64,000 bases of DNA, taken from Thiohalomonas denitrificans (GTDB lineage Bacteria; Pseudomonadota; Gammaproteobacteria; Thiohalomonadales; Thiohalomonadaceae). The notes below the pieces were generated by a model. The model did no database searches and was not told the origin of the DNA. It saw only the letters and a program-made list of their open reading frames with translations. The stretch lies in the NCBI RefSeq assembly GCF_900102855.1, contig NZ_FMWD01000005.1, positions 107,203-171,202 of the forward strand, in the 5' to 3' direction. Shown one piece after another: positions 25,801 through 34,322 of the stretch; position 1 is the first letter of the stretch; every line of letters begins with the position of its first letter. The translations under genes and the position numbers were made by a program.

Positions 25801-26343
25801 CACTAGCGACCCGTCTGGAACACTATCCTCCAAAGAGCGCAGAAATTTGCGCGTTTCTTCTACGCCCTGCCAGACTCTGGTTAATGCGAGTTCATTCTGT
25901 ACATGCCATAACGATGCCCCAAACTTGTCCTTAACTTGCCCCAGAAGCATCTCACAAGTGGCTCGTTCATCCTTTAAAAGAGAACGTTCAAACTCCTCCC
26001 TAATCGAGTTAAACTCTCGAAGCTCAGGACCGAATTGGAGACACGTCGCAATCGCCCAAACCGCTTCATTTGTTGGGTGTACCGGAACATAAAGAGGCTC
26101 TACCGAATACAGCGAATCCAGTCGCTCCGGGAATGCTTCCCCATGAAATATCTCGATATACTTGCGGTCTCGAAATAATGTTTTAAAAGACGGAAGTAAG
26201 CTACTCGGATCCGCTGACTCTTTAAAGAAAAAAAGTTCTGGCCGAGTGTTTCGTCCAGCAATTCGAATTGAGCTAGCGATCTTGCTTATTTTTTTGTTAC
26301 GCGGCCCCTTGAAACGGCGAGTTTTTCTCTTTGGTTTCGTCAT
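22831..26343 (-). CDS. dtcA: Large sensor kinase-like protein (Detocs DtcA-like)
   Basis: A 1170-residue soluble protein. The first 950 residues are helical with TPR-like stretches (for example around YHLAFGDPSEAASRFEWL), probably the infection sensor. The C-terminal 200 residues look like a divergent histidine-kinase core: a helical segment with SLSHVPGVGDII as a candidate phospho-His region, an N-box YGLLENAI near 1060 and a glycine-containing GRSGLRKIW near 1130 where the G2 box would be. The last strand motif fits HATPase folds. In Detocs the kinase senses phage and phosphorylates both receivers. AAAGGA precedes the ATG, and it is the first gene of the operon. The phospho-His assignment is uncertain. 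Confidence 0.75.
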   Translation of the reverse strand: MTKPKRKTRRFKGPRNKKISKIASSIRIAGRNTRPELFFFKESADPSSLLPSFKTLFRDRKYIEIFHGEAFPERLDSLYSVEPLYVPVHPTNEAVWAIATCLQFGPELREFNSIREEFERSLLKDERATCEMLLGQVKDKFGASLWHVQNELALTRVWQGVEETRKFLRSLEDSVPDGSLVKFILWFVGRRTEATGIRDHLKNELVRTLEPYKNESFSAYLRVKLFELPSMSARDLSATLFWDAQSCIIDYYETLILALQSVASDQVSPTGFNAALSKPLLALHKQTGDARLLGIMRGLGVVPNSGVSHNRERALLIEAYTKGDYQCVTSIAQEYLSRHSDDLSMQVLALKAGLQTATVPAQGKGVMQEISERLLKILSTSDETYLAAYELLTLTDRFYGHNWSTYLRAVVLYELRQESASFPPLWLRDIYVRDLNLSPFGALAAQGHARDEILRDETLRELFPYTFAALDAMTTGKICHVHTVDQVRLNKYLGRYHLAFGDPSEAASRFEWLMGKAEGNDWLRCAAGAALSYLKLERIEQAVELTVVASVRKKNAHNILPLQEVIGSLGEPPQWPASVAVPLAFELYVTMHDRDRLSHLRYAFERFQVKNQINSPEELAAQADRFGKDLVVAYMDRVWRPEVMRQTILYTGTKEIEDTRVRVCRVLVDVDPQNSTKYVEEIKERVKQQEIAKGTTLIEQSKVYVDVEAIKKSLRSTLGDSYARYKSSFQSSSSKSSQLMYDLFGEQADAGGVSMAMLLSKVHLVGEIASTESDAQFEALFSEVTNEFLRGAHGLNAYLSTRVRHGTLSNTLRKPVADEQLVTEREEGSSSYIRNEYWRNLWGKKPKFDDEWNDICDALDKFSAEFDSVIDYVKDELIQIKVITDLQDDGSSDNALFVYRSSALERKYVQEYVKDMSDMDEFVGYCVDILWEKTDDNLLSVQRVLNNSIRRRLMLPFDDLSNSLTSLSHVPGVGDIINAVARAKTNTQARLGFVVSWFKRSEVYDRQDYHPDFPFHVALNMISNTISSASRWEGASIEVSQGASLMPGRTLDGMVYVFYGLLENAILRAGLSAEDLTVKAEISFENGLFSANIVNPVNSTILTREEREKVSALRKSLNSGESIRRAQSEGRSGLRKIWLAINSPIYKEPFLDFYHEENFFVVNIGFKLEG

Positions 26344-26387
26344 TCTTATATTCCTTTGGCACTATTCTTCCCCAGGACTCTAACCAA

Positions 26388-26419
26388 AAAACCCGCCGAG
26401 TTCCCACCCGGCGGGTTTT
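26388..26419. terminator. Bidirectional terminator at the right edge of the AT-rich islet
   Basis: An 11-bp stem AAAACCCGCCG/CGGCGGGTTTT with a 10-nt loop gives a U-run in both directions. It lies 45 nt upstream of the kinase-like gene and shields the islet from leftward read-through out of acnB. Confidence 0.75.
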
Positions 26420-27045
26420 CATCGTTCAATCCTGAACCCCCTTCCCTCTATGCCTAGAATTAGTGGGGTTTCGCCCACTCCCCGCCTCATTCTCCCCCGC
26501 TGTGAATGTCCCCTGTTGGCGATAGTTGCGGTAGAGAAAGGCAACGGCCGGGAACCGCGATCGGTTCGTTTGCCGCCGACGGGCGGTGTTCGGTGTGAAA
26601 CCAAAGGTTGTAGAGGGCTCCTGCTCCCCTTCGGTCCGCATCATCCTGGCGGTCTCGATTCCTAACGATTTGTGAATCCTACCGGAGGCGGGGTGTGGGG
26701 CCAAGGGGCTGTGACAAATTGGATTCGCCCAGAGGGCTGGGCTCTTACAGGTGAGGTCGGAGTAATTGGTTGGCTCAGGCCCTTTCGATCGCTTCCGGTT
26801 GCCTCATAGGCGAATTCCCGAACGATGAAAAGAGCTGCGCGATGTACCTCGCCGGTGCAGCAATAGATCGATCAGTTGCGGTCCGAGCTTTTCCCAGACT
26901 TCCCTATCACTCTTCCCCCTTACCCCAACCCCTCTCCCACGAGGGGAGAGGGGCTTTTAGGGGAGCCTCTCTCAGCAAGGGGAGCGACTTTTTAGGGAGG
27001 CCTCTCCCGCCAGGCTAGAAAGGTTTTTTGGCTTCGACTTGGCTT
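26420..27045. other. Gene-free region with dispersed-repeat character
   Basis: No supported gene. Long overlapping frames on both strands (26420-26700) have no recognisable domain. The segment 26917-26957 contains a widespread extragenic repeat whose translation reads PLPQPLSHEGRG, followed by diverged repetitions of the AGGGGAG type to 27015. Confidence 0.45.
26929..26957 (+). repeat. Palindromic extragenic repeat
   Basis: CCCCTCTCCC-acga-GGGGAGAGGGG followed by CTTTT forms a strong hairpin. It is a common dispersed intergenic palindrome and may help end the leftward acnB transcript. Confidence 0.5.
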
Positions 27046-29613
27046 TTACACCGCAGCGATCGGAATCACCTTATCCGCCACCTTTTTGTACTCCCCAATC
27101 TCGTGGAAGTTGAGGTAGCGGTAGACTTCGGCGGCCATGGTGTCGAGGGTTTTAACCTGCTCCATGTACTCCTCGACGGTGGGGATCTTGCCCAGGATGG
27201 CGGCGACGGCGGCCAGTTCGGCGGAGCCGAGGTAGACGTTGGCGCCCTTCCCCAGCCGGTTGGGGAAGTTGCGGGTCGAGGTGGAGAAGACCGTGGCGTT
27301 GTCGGCGACCCGGGCCTGGTTGCCCATGCAGAGCGAGCAGCCGGGCATTTCGGTGCGGGCGCCGGCCTTGCCGTAGATGCTGTAGTAGCCCTCCTGCACC
27401 AGTTGGTGCTCATCCATCTTGGTGGGCGGGGCGATCCACAGCTTGGTGGGCACGGTGGTGCCGGATTGTTCCAGTACCTTGCCGGCGGCACGGTAGTGAC
27501 CGATGTTGGTCATGCAGGAGCCGATGAAGACCTCATCGATGCCCTGCCCCGCCACCTCCGAAAGGAGTTTCACGTCGTCCGGATCATTCGGGCAGGCGAC
27601 GATGGGCTCCTTGATGCTGTTCAGGTCGATCTCGATGACCTCGGCATATTCGGCGTCGGCGTCGGCCTGCATCAGCTCCGGATTTTCCAGCCACTGCTCC
27701 ATGGCGTCGATGCGACGCTGGATGGTGCGCTTGTCTTCGTAGCCATTGGCGATCATCCACTTGAGCAGGGTGATGTTGCTCTGCAGGTATTCGATGATCG
27801 GCTCTTTGTCGAGCTTCACGGTGCAGGCGGCGGCGGAGCGCTCGGCGGAGGCGTCGGAGAGCTCGAAGGCCTGTTCCACCTTGAGGTGCTCCAGCCCCTC
27901 GATCTCGAGGATGCGGCCGGAGAAGGCGTTCTTCTTGCCCGCCTTGGCCACGGTCAGGTGGTTCTGCTGGATGGCCGCGTAGGGAATGGCATTGACCAGG
28001 TCACGCAGGGTGACGCCGGGCTGCATTTGGCCCTTGAAGACCACCTTTACCGATTCGGGCATGTCCAGCGGCATCACACCCAGCGCAGCGGCGAAGGCGA
28101 CCAGGCCGGAGCCGGCCGGGAAGCTGATGCCGATGGGGAAACGGGTATGCGAGTCGCCGCCGGTGCCGACGGTGTCGGGCAGCAGCATGCGGTTCAGCCA
28201 GGAGTGGATGACACCATCGCCGGGGCGCAGACTGACGCCGCCGCGGTTGGTAAAGAAGCCCGGCAATTCGTGCTGCAGCTTCACGTCCACCGGTTTCGGA
28301 TAGGCCGCGGTGTGGCAGAAGGACTGCATGACCAGGTCGGCGTTGAAGCCGAGACAGGCCAGCTCCTTGAGTTCGTCACGGGTCATGGCGCCGGTGGTGT
28401 CCTGGGAACCGACCGTGGTCATGCGCGGCTCGCAGTAGGTGCCGGGGCGTATGCCCTCGACGCCGCAGGCGTGGCCGACCATCTTCTGCGCCAGTGTATA
28501 GCCCTTACCGGTATCGACGGGTGCGACCGGGCGCTTGAAGACGTCCGAAGGCTTCAGACCCATATGTGCGCGGGTCTTGTCGGTCAGCGAGCGGCCGATA
28601 ATCAGCGGGATGCGGCCGCCGGCGCGCACTTCGTCCGTAATGGTCGAGGGTTTGAGTTCAAACTCGACGACGGTTTCACCCGCCTCGTTCTCGATCTTCC
28701 CTTCGTAGGGCTTGATGGTGATGACATCGCCGGTATTGAGTCCGGAGACGTCGCACTCGACGGGCAGTGCGCCGGCATCTTCCGCGGTGTTGAAGAAGAT
28801 GGGGGCGATCTTGGCGCCCAGCACCACCCCGCCGGCCCGTTTGTTGGGCACGTAGGGGATGTCGTCACCGGTGTGCCAGAGCACGGAGTTAATGGCGGAC
28901 TTGCGCGAGGAGCCGGTGCCGACCACATCGCCGACGAAGGCGACCGGAAGGCCTTTCTCCACCTTCAGCTTCTTGATGGTTTCGATGCCTTCGGGCATTT
29001 TCGACTGGAGCATCGCCATGGCGTGCAGCGGGATATCCGGACGGCTCCACGCCTCGGAGGCGGGCGAGAGGTCGTCGGTGTTGGTCTCGCCGGGGACCTT
29101 GAAGACGGTGACCTTGATCTCGTCGGCCATCGGCTCGCGCCGGGTGAACCATTGCGCCTCGGCCCAGGCATCAACTACGCGCTTGGCATGCTCGTTGCCG
29201 GCCTGCGCCTTCTCCATAACCTCGTTATAGGCATCGAACACCAGCAGTGTGGTGGCGAGCGCGTCGGCGGCGGTGGGGGCCAGTTCGGCATCGTCCAGAA
29301 GATCGACCAGCGGCTGAACGCTGTAACCGCCCTTCATGGTGCCAAGCAGCTGAGTGGCCTGCTTGCGATCGATCAGCGGCGTCCCGCTCTTGCCCTTGGC
29401 CACATCGGCCAGAAAGGCGGCCTTGACGTAGGCGGCCTCATCCACGCCGGGCGGGATGCGGTGGGTCAGAAGTTCGACCAGGAATGTCTCTTCCCCCTGG
29501 TGCGGATTCTTGATGAGTTCCACCAGTTCGGCCGTCTGAGCGGCGTCCAGCGGCAGCGGAGGCAAGTCCTGTTCCTCACGCTCGGCCACGTGTTTTCGGT
29601 AATTCTCCAGCAT
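27046..29613 (-). CDS. acnB: Aconitate hydratase B
   Basis: An 855-residue bifunctional aconitase/2-methylisocitrate dehydratase of the TCA cycle, cytosolic. It starts [15 protein letters not shown] and has the AcnB domain order: HEAT-like domain, swivel domain, then the catalytic region. The 4Fe-4S ligands are in GSCMTN (near 698) and CSLCMGN (near 757-760). Length is close to E. coli AcnB (865). It stands alone, reading leftward. The 5' untranslated region contains a long imperfect inverted repeat (29651-29736). AcnB is known to bind mRNAs when its cluster is lost, so a structured leader here is of interest. Confidence 0.97.
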   Translation of the reverse strand: MLENYRKHVAEREEQDLPPLPLDAAQTAELVELIKNPHQGEETFLVELLTHRIPPGVDEAAYVKAAFLADVAKGKSGTPLIDRKQATQLLGTMKGGYSVQPLVDLLDDAELAPTAADALATTLLVFDAYNEVMEKAQAGNEHAKRVVDAWAEAQWFTRREPMADEIKVTVFKVPGETNTDDLSPASEAWSRPDIPLHAMAMLQSKMPEGIETIKKLKVEKGLPVAFVGDVVGTGSSRKSAINSVLWHTGDDIPYVPNKRAGGVVLGAKIAPIFFNTAEDAGALPVECDVSGLNTGDVITIKPYEGKIENEAGETVVEFELKPSTITDEVRAGGRIPLIIGRSLTDKTRAHMGLKPSDVFKRPVAPVDTGKGYTLAQKMVGHACGVEGIRPGTYCEPRMTTVGSQDTTGAMTRDELKELACLGFNADLVMQSFCHTAAYPKPVDVKLQHELPGFFTNRGGVSLRPGDGVIHSWLNRMLLPDTVGTGGDSHTRFPIGISFPAGSGLVAFAAALGVMPLDMPESVKVVFKGQMQPGVTLRDLVNAIPYAAIQQNHLTVAKAGKKNAFSGRILEIEGLEHLKVEQAFELSDASAERSAAACTVKLDKEPIIEYLQSNITLLKWMIANGYEDKRTIQRRIDAMEQWLENPELMQADADAEYAEVIEIDLNSIKEPIVACPNDPDDVKLLSEVAGQGIDEVFIGSCMTNIGHYRAAGKVLEQSGTTVPTKLWIAPPTKMDEHQLVQEGYYSIYGKAGARTEMPGCSLCMGNQARVADNATVFSTSTRNFPNRLGKGANVYLGSAELAAVAAILGKIPTVEEYMEQVKTLDTMAAEVYRYLNFHEIGEYKKVADKVIPIAAV

Positions 29614-29943
29614 TTCAATACCCTACAAATTTGTTTTCGAAACTACCTGATTCCCGTTCACAAGCAGGATCCATCGCGAACGCGTTCGCAGGCTGCCGCC
29701 GGGCGCTTGCAGCCGGTGCCTGCTTGTGGACGGGAACCACCTGATTGTTTAACCAGCGAATCGGCCTAGGATACCGCAACCGCGAGGTAATGTGACCTTT
29801 CCTAACCGCGAACCCGGTCTCGATGTCGCCGTGAACCACTTCCGGACCCGGGCCTCCCAAACCCACTACTGTCACTATGGGCAATCCCAAGAGCGAGGTG
29901 CAGCATCCAGCCCAAACCTCGCTCCGTAGGGCAGGAGGTTCTT
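29614..29943. other. acnB upstream region and leader of the small exported protein
   Basis: Contains the acnB leader inverted repeat and the divergent start of the small exported protein. No further gene is supported, although open frames run through on the minus strand. Confidence 0.4.
29651..29736 (-). repeat. Inverted repeat in the acnB 5' region
   Basis: Outer arms TTCCCGTTCACAAGCAGG (29651-29668) and CCTGCTTGTGGACGGGAA (29719-29736) pair at 17 of 18 positions. An inner GGCTGC/GCAGCC pair adds a second stem. It lies 38-123 nt upstream of the acnB start, so it may be transcribed as leader RNA or be a dispersed repeat. Confidence 0.7.
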
Positions 29944-30174
29944 ATGAACTCTGTGATTGGATTCCTCATTGTACTCGGCGTTCTCGGCGCGACCGAGGTC
30001 CCGGAAACCAACCGGGCCCCCGAGGAGCCGGTAACGGTCGAACAGGGAGTCGTAAGCAGCGAAGAAATCGAGGCCCGGCGCAAGCAAATCCAGCTGACGA
30101 ACTCCTGGCTGCGCTCCCTCCGCCAGGTCCAGGCCCCGGATCAGAATCTGTTGGTCGCGGAGCGGAACCAATAG
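29944..30174 (+). CDS. Small exported or anchored protein of unknown function
   Basis: A 76-residue protein with an excellent ribosome site (AGGAGG, 6 nt spacing). Its N-terminal hydrophobic stretch MNSVIGFLIVLGVLGATEV could be a signal peptide or short anchor; the rest is charged and helical (SSEEIEARRKQIQLTNSWLR). No family is recognised. It is divergent from acnB and followed by a REP-like palindrome. The ribosome site and signal-like start support it being real. Confidence 0.6.
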   Translation: MNSVIGFLIVLGVLGATEVPETNRAPEEPVTVEQGVVSSEEIEARRKQIQLTNSWLRSLRQVQAPDQNLLVAERNQ

Positions 30175-30198
30175 GTTCCGTCTTCAGGCCGATATCGA

Positions 30199-30222
30199 TG
30201 ACGGGCTGAAGCCCGACCTACA
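30199..30222. repeat. REP-like palindrome
   Basis: ACGGGCTGAAGCCCGACCTAC contains the small hairpin GGGCTgaAGCCC, a motif common as a dispersed intergenic repeat in gammaproteobacteria. It lies between the small exported protein and purB. Confidence 0.4.
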
Positions 30223-30287
30223 ACTCGACCTACGGCCCGGATCTGCGCGCACGACTCAACTCGGCGGCAGCTTCCGACCCATTCGTG

Positions 30288-30293
30288 TATGAT
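30288..30293 (+). promoter_or_regulatory. Possible purB -10 box
   Basis: TATGAT lies 35 nt upstream of the purB ATG. No convincing -35 box accompanies it. Confidence 0.3.
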
Positions 30294-30309
30294 CGCCGGC
30301 TTCACGTGA

Positions 30310-31695
<1,386 letters not shown>

Positions 31696-31924
31696 GAAAC
31701 TTGAAACCACAAAGGACGCGAAGAACACAAAGCTTTTCACGAATAACTACAGAGAGCACAGAGGAAACCATTGAGTTCGTATCCGTGCCGGCATCTCGCT
31801 TGGGAATACATGCGGTTCTGTCAGCACGTTTTTGATGAATCGGTGACTCTTTGTTCTCTGTGGTAAAAGTTCCAGCTGAAAGAATTCTTCGCGCCCTTTG
31901 CGCCCTTAGCGGTAAAAAATAGCC
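31696..31924. repeat. Dispersed inverted-repeat spacer
   Basis: The spacer carries pairs such as ACCACAAAGGACGCGAAG, ACACAAAG and CTTTGTTCTCTGTGGT in opposite orientation, then CTTCGCGCCCTTTGCGCC. Similar sequences are frequent between genes in environmental gammaproteobacteria. No coding capacity is visible. Confidence 0.5.
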
Positions 31925-33085
31925 ATGTCTCAACTCCTCGGCGGGCTCACCCCCGGACAATTCCTGAAAGAGTACTGGCAACAGAAGCCCCTTCTGGTTC
32001 GCCAGGCCGTGGCGGATTTCCCGTGCCCGGTGGCACCCGAGGAGCTGGCGGGGCTGGCCTGTGATGAGGAGGTGGAATCACGGTTGCTGCTGGAAAAGGG
32101 TGGCGAGCGGCCGTGGCAACTGGAGCATGGCCCCTTCTCCGAGGAGCGCTTTCCGGAACTGCCGGAGAGTCACTGGACACTGCTGGTCCAGGAGATCAAC
32201 AAGCATGTGCCGGAATTCGCACTGCTCCAGGATCGCTTCAACTTCCTTCCCAACTGGCGCCTCGATGATGTCATGGTCAGTTTCGCCCCGCCCGGCGGAA
32301 CGGTAGGTCCGCACGCCGACAACTATGACGTTTTCCTCATCCAGGGGCCCGGGCGCCGCCGCTGGCAGATCAGTTCCCGGACGTCTGGCGAGGAGGATCT
32401 AATCCCGGATCTGGATGTACGGATCCTGCGTGACTTTCAGCCGGAGCAGGAGTGGATACTCGAACCGGGGGACATGCTCTACCTGCCGCCGGGCATCGCC
32501 CACCATGGGGTGGCCCTGGAAGACTGCATCACCATCTCCGTGGGCTTCCGGGCACCGGCCGAGGCAGAGCTCATCGCCGCCTTTGCCGCACAGTTCCTCG
32601 ACACCCTCGACCCGGAGCGCTTCTACCGCGATCCGGGTCGCTCGCCCGCACGCGTGCCGGGCGAGATCGATCAGCCCTCAAGGAAGCAGGTACACGCCAT
32701 CATTCGCCAGATGGCGATGGACGATGGCGCCCTCGATCGCTGGTTCGGCCGCTTCACCACTGCGGTGCGCCCCGGGCACTGGCTACCCGAATCGGAGGCA
32801 GCGCTCGATTTCGATGCCCTTTTCCAGCGCATGAACGCCGGCGAGGCACTGTGGCGCAGCGAATACGCCCGTTTCGCCCATTTCAGTGACGAGGATGGCA
32901 CGGTGCACCTTTTCGTAGCCGGCGAGGAGTACCCGCTTCCCGAAGCCCTGACCTCCGCCGCAGTTCTTCTGGCGGGTCAGAGACGCTTTACCGCAGCCGA
33001 TTTCGTGCCGATTGCCGGTGAGGAGGCATTCCGGCAACTGGTGACCGAACTCTACGCCCGAGGCTGCCTGTTCTTCCCGGAATGA
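31925..33085 (+). CDS. roxA: Ribosomal protein L16 arginine hydroxylase (YcfD/RoxA type)
   Basis: A 386-residue JmjC-type 2-oxoglutarate/Fe(II) oxygenase. The metal triad is His130 and Asp132 in GPHADNYDVF plus a distal His near 193 in GIAHHGVA. The C-terminal winged-helix/dimer region has the family length (E. coli RoxA, 373). The enzyme hydroxylates Arg81 of ribosomal protein uL16. The GNAT gene overlaps its stop (ATGA). The ribosome site is weak; the start fits the family. Confidence 0.92.
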   Translation: MSQLLGGLTPGQFLKEYWQQKPLLVRQAVADFPCPVAPEELAGLACDEEVESRLLLEKGGERPWQLEHGPFSEERFPELPESHWTLLVQEINKHVPEFALLQDRFNFLPNWRLDDVMVSFAPPGGTVGPHADNYDVFLIQGPGRRRWQISSRTSGEEDLIPDLDVRILRDFQPEQEWILEPGDMLYLPPGIAHHGVALEDCITISVGFRAPAEAELIAAFAAQFLDTLDPERFYRDPGRSPARVPGEIDQPSRKQVHAIIRQMAMDDGALDRWFGRFTTAVRPGHWLPESEAALDFDALFQRMNAGEALWRSEYARFAHFSDEDGTVHLFVAGEEYPLPEALTSAAVLLAGQRRFTAADFVPIAGEEAFRQLVTELYARGCLFFPE

Positions 33086-33516
33086 AAGTGTCGATCGATA
33101 TCGAGGTCGTGCAGTGGTCATCCGAATCCCGGCCCGCGATCCGCGCCATCCGCGAGCGTGTGTTTATCCTCGAGCAGGGCGTTCCCGCCGAACTGGAGTG
33201 GGACGAGGAGGACGCAGCTGCCACTCACCTGCTGGCCCATGCTCCGGGAGGCGAACCGTTGGCTACCGCCCGCATGCTGATCGACGGCCATATCGGCCGG
33301 GTGGCCGTCCTGCCCGAATGGCGCCGCCGCGGCATCGGTTCGATGCTTGTTATCCAATGTATAGCCATCGGCCGTGAGCGAGGACTGAAACAGATCTGGC
33401 TGGATGCCCAGGTGACCGCTATCCCGCTGTACGAAAAGCTCGGCTTCGTTGCAGAAGGCGACGAGTTTCTCGATGCCGGCATTCCACACCGGAGAATGCG
33501 CCAGCAGTTGGGATAG
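33082..33516 (+). CDS. GNAT family N-acetyltransferase
   Basis: A 144-residue GNAT. The acetyl-CoA motif A is VGRVAVLPEWRRRGIG-like (IGRVAVLPEWRRRGIGSM, about 72-89), followed by the terminal pattern AIPLYEKLGFVAEGDEF. N-terminal FILEQGVPAELEWDEED resembles the YitI/ElaA branch. The substrate is unknown. Its start overlaps the roxA stop by four bases, so it may be produced together with the ribosomal oxygenase. Association of these genes is seen in other gammaproteobacteria (from memory). Confidence 0.88.
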   Translation: MKVSIDIEVVQWSSESRPAIRAIRERVFILEQGVPAELEWDEEDAAATHLLAHAPGGEPLATARMLIDGHIGRVAVLPEWRRRGIGSMLVIQCIAIGRERGLKQIWLDAQVTAIPLYEKLGFVAEGDEFLDAGIPHRRMRQQLG

Positions 33517-33642
33517 AGGGCTTGTAGACGTTTCAGCCGTAGAATCGAAAATCCCCCGTGCGCTCCGCCGCTACTTGGCTAACCTTGTTTGAGGTGCACG
33601 GGCGATAACAAGGATAAGGCGACATATCCAGCAGGAGATCCC

Positions 33643-34152
33643 ATGGCGTACACCGATTACACTCTTGGCGAGCACAGGGAGCTGATTGGATTCGGGACGG
33701 CCGATGAGAACCGCCAAATCGCCCGCTCGCTGGCGGAGCAGGCACGCCGCACGATTCACATCTTCACTACCGACCTCGATCCGGCCGTATTCAACCAGGC
33801 GGACTTCATCGAAGCGATTGCCCGAATGGCCCGTAGCCATTCCCGTGCGCGCGTCACCGTGCTGGTCCAGGACTCGGCCAGGGCGGTCAATCGGGGACAT
33901 CGCCTGGTGGAACTGGCACGGCGACTCAGCAGTCGGGTGGAGATCCGAAAGCCGGTTGCGGAATACAGCGACCTCAAGGAGACCTTCATGGTCGCGGACG
34001 GAAGGGGCTACTTCCATCGCATACGGCCGGACCGCTACGAAGGCCAGGCCCGCTTCCACGACCCGTTGCAATGCCGCGAATACGTCCATCGATTCGATGA
34101 GATCTGGCAACGTTCCCACGGGGACCGGGAATTGAGGCGGGTACACCTGTGA
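33643..34152 (+). CDS. DUF7931-like, phospholipase D-related protein
   Basis: A 169-residue soluble protein reminiscent of the conserved protein commonly found beside GNAT genes (DUF7931-like). A PLD-like half-fold is suggested by TIHIFTTDLDPAVFNQADFIEAI and VEIRKPVAEYSDLKETFMVADGRGYFHR, but the catalytic HxK motif is absent. The start at 33643 is chosen because AGGAG lies just upstream; a longer frame adds 18 unlikely residues. Function is unknown. It follows the GNAT gene after 126 nt. Confidence 0.65.
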   Translation: MAYTDYTLGEHRELIGFGTADENRQIARSLAEQARRTIHIFTTDLDPAVFNQADFIEAIARMARSHSRARVTVLVQDSARAVNRGHRLVELARRLSSRVEIRKPVAEYSDLKETFMVADGRGYFHRIRPDRYEGQARFHDPLQCREYVHRFDEIWQRSHGDRELRRVHL

Positions 34153-34322
34153 TGTCGAAAACCACCGCATAACGGTATTTGCCGACAGCGTCGGGGGACG
34201 CACCTTTGACCTGCGCGTCGCTGCACCCGGCGGGTTTCCGATGACTCCAGACGACGAAAAGAAGATCACCATCCGACGAGTCTTACGGGTGGACCCAACC
34301 GGACAACAAAGGGGGAACTGCA

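Noticed and set aside
26426-26704. A 92-codon leftward frame right of the AT-rich islet
   Set aside because: Open on both strands, no ribosome site, and surrounded by common dispersed intergenic repeats.
26770-27018. An 82-codon rightward frame ending in PLSHEGRG-type sequence
   Set aside because: This is the translation of a widespread palindromic extragenic repeat, not a gene.
27028-29769. A 913-codon open frame antisense to acnB
   Set aside because: It mirrors acnB codon structure, is rich in Gly/His/Val without domain motifs, and acnB is unambiguous on the other strand.
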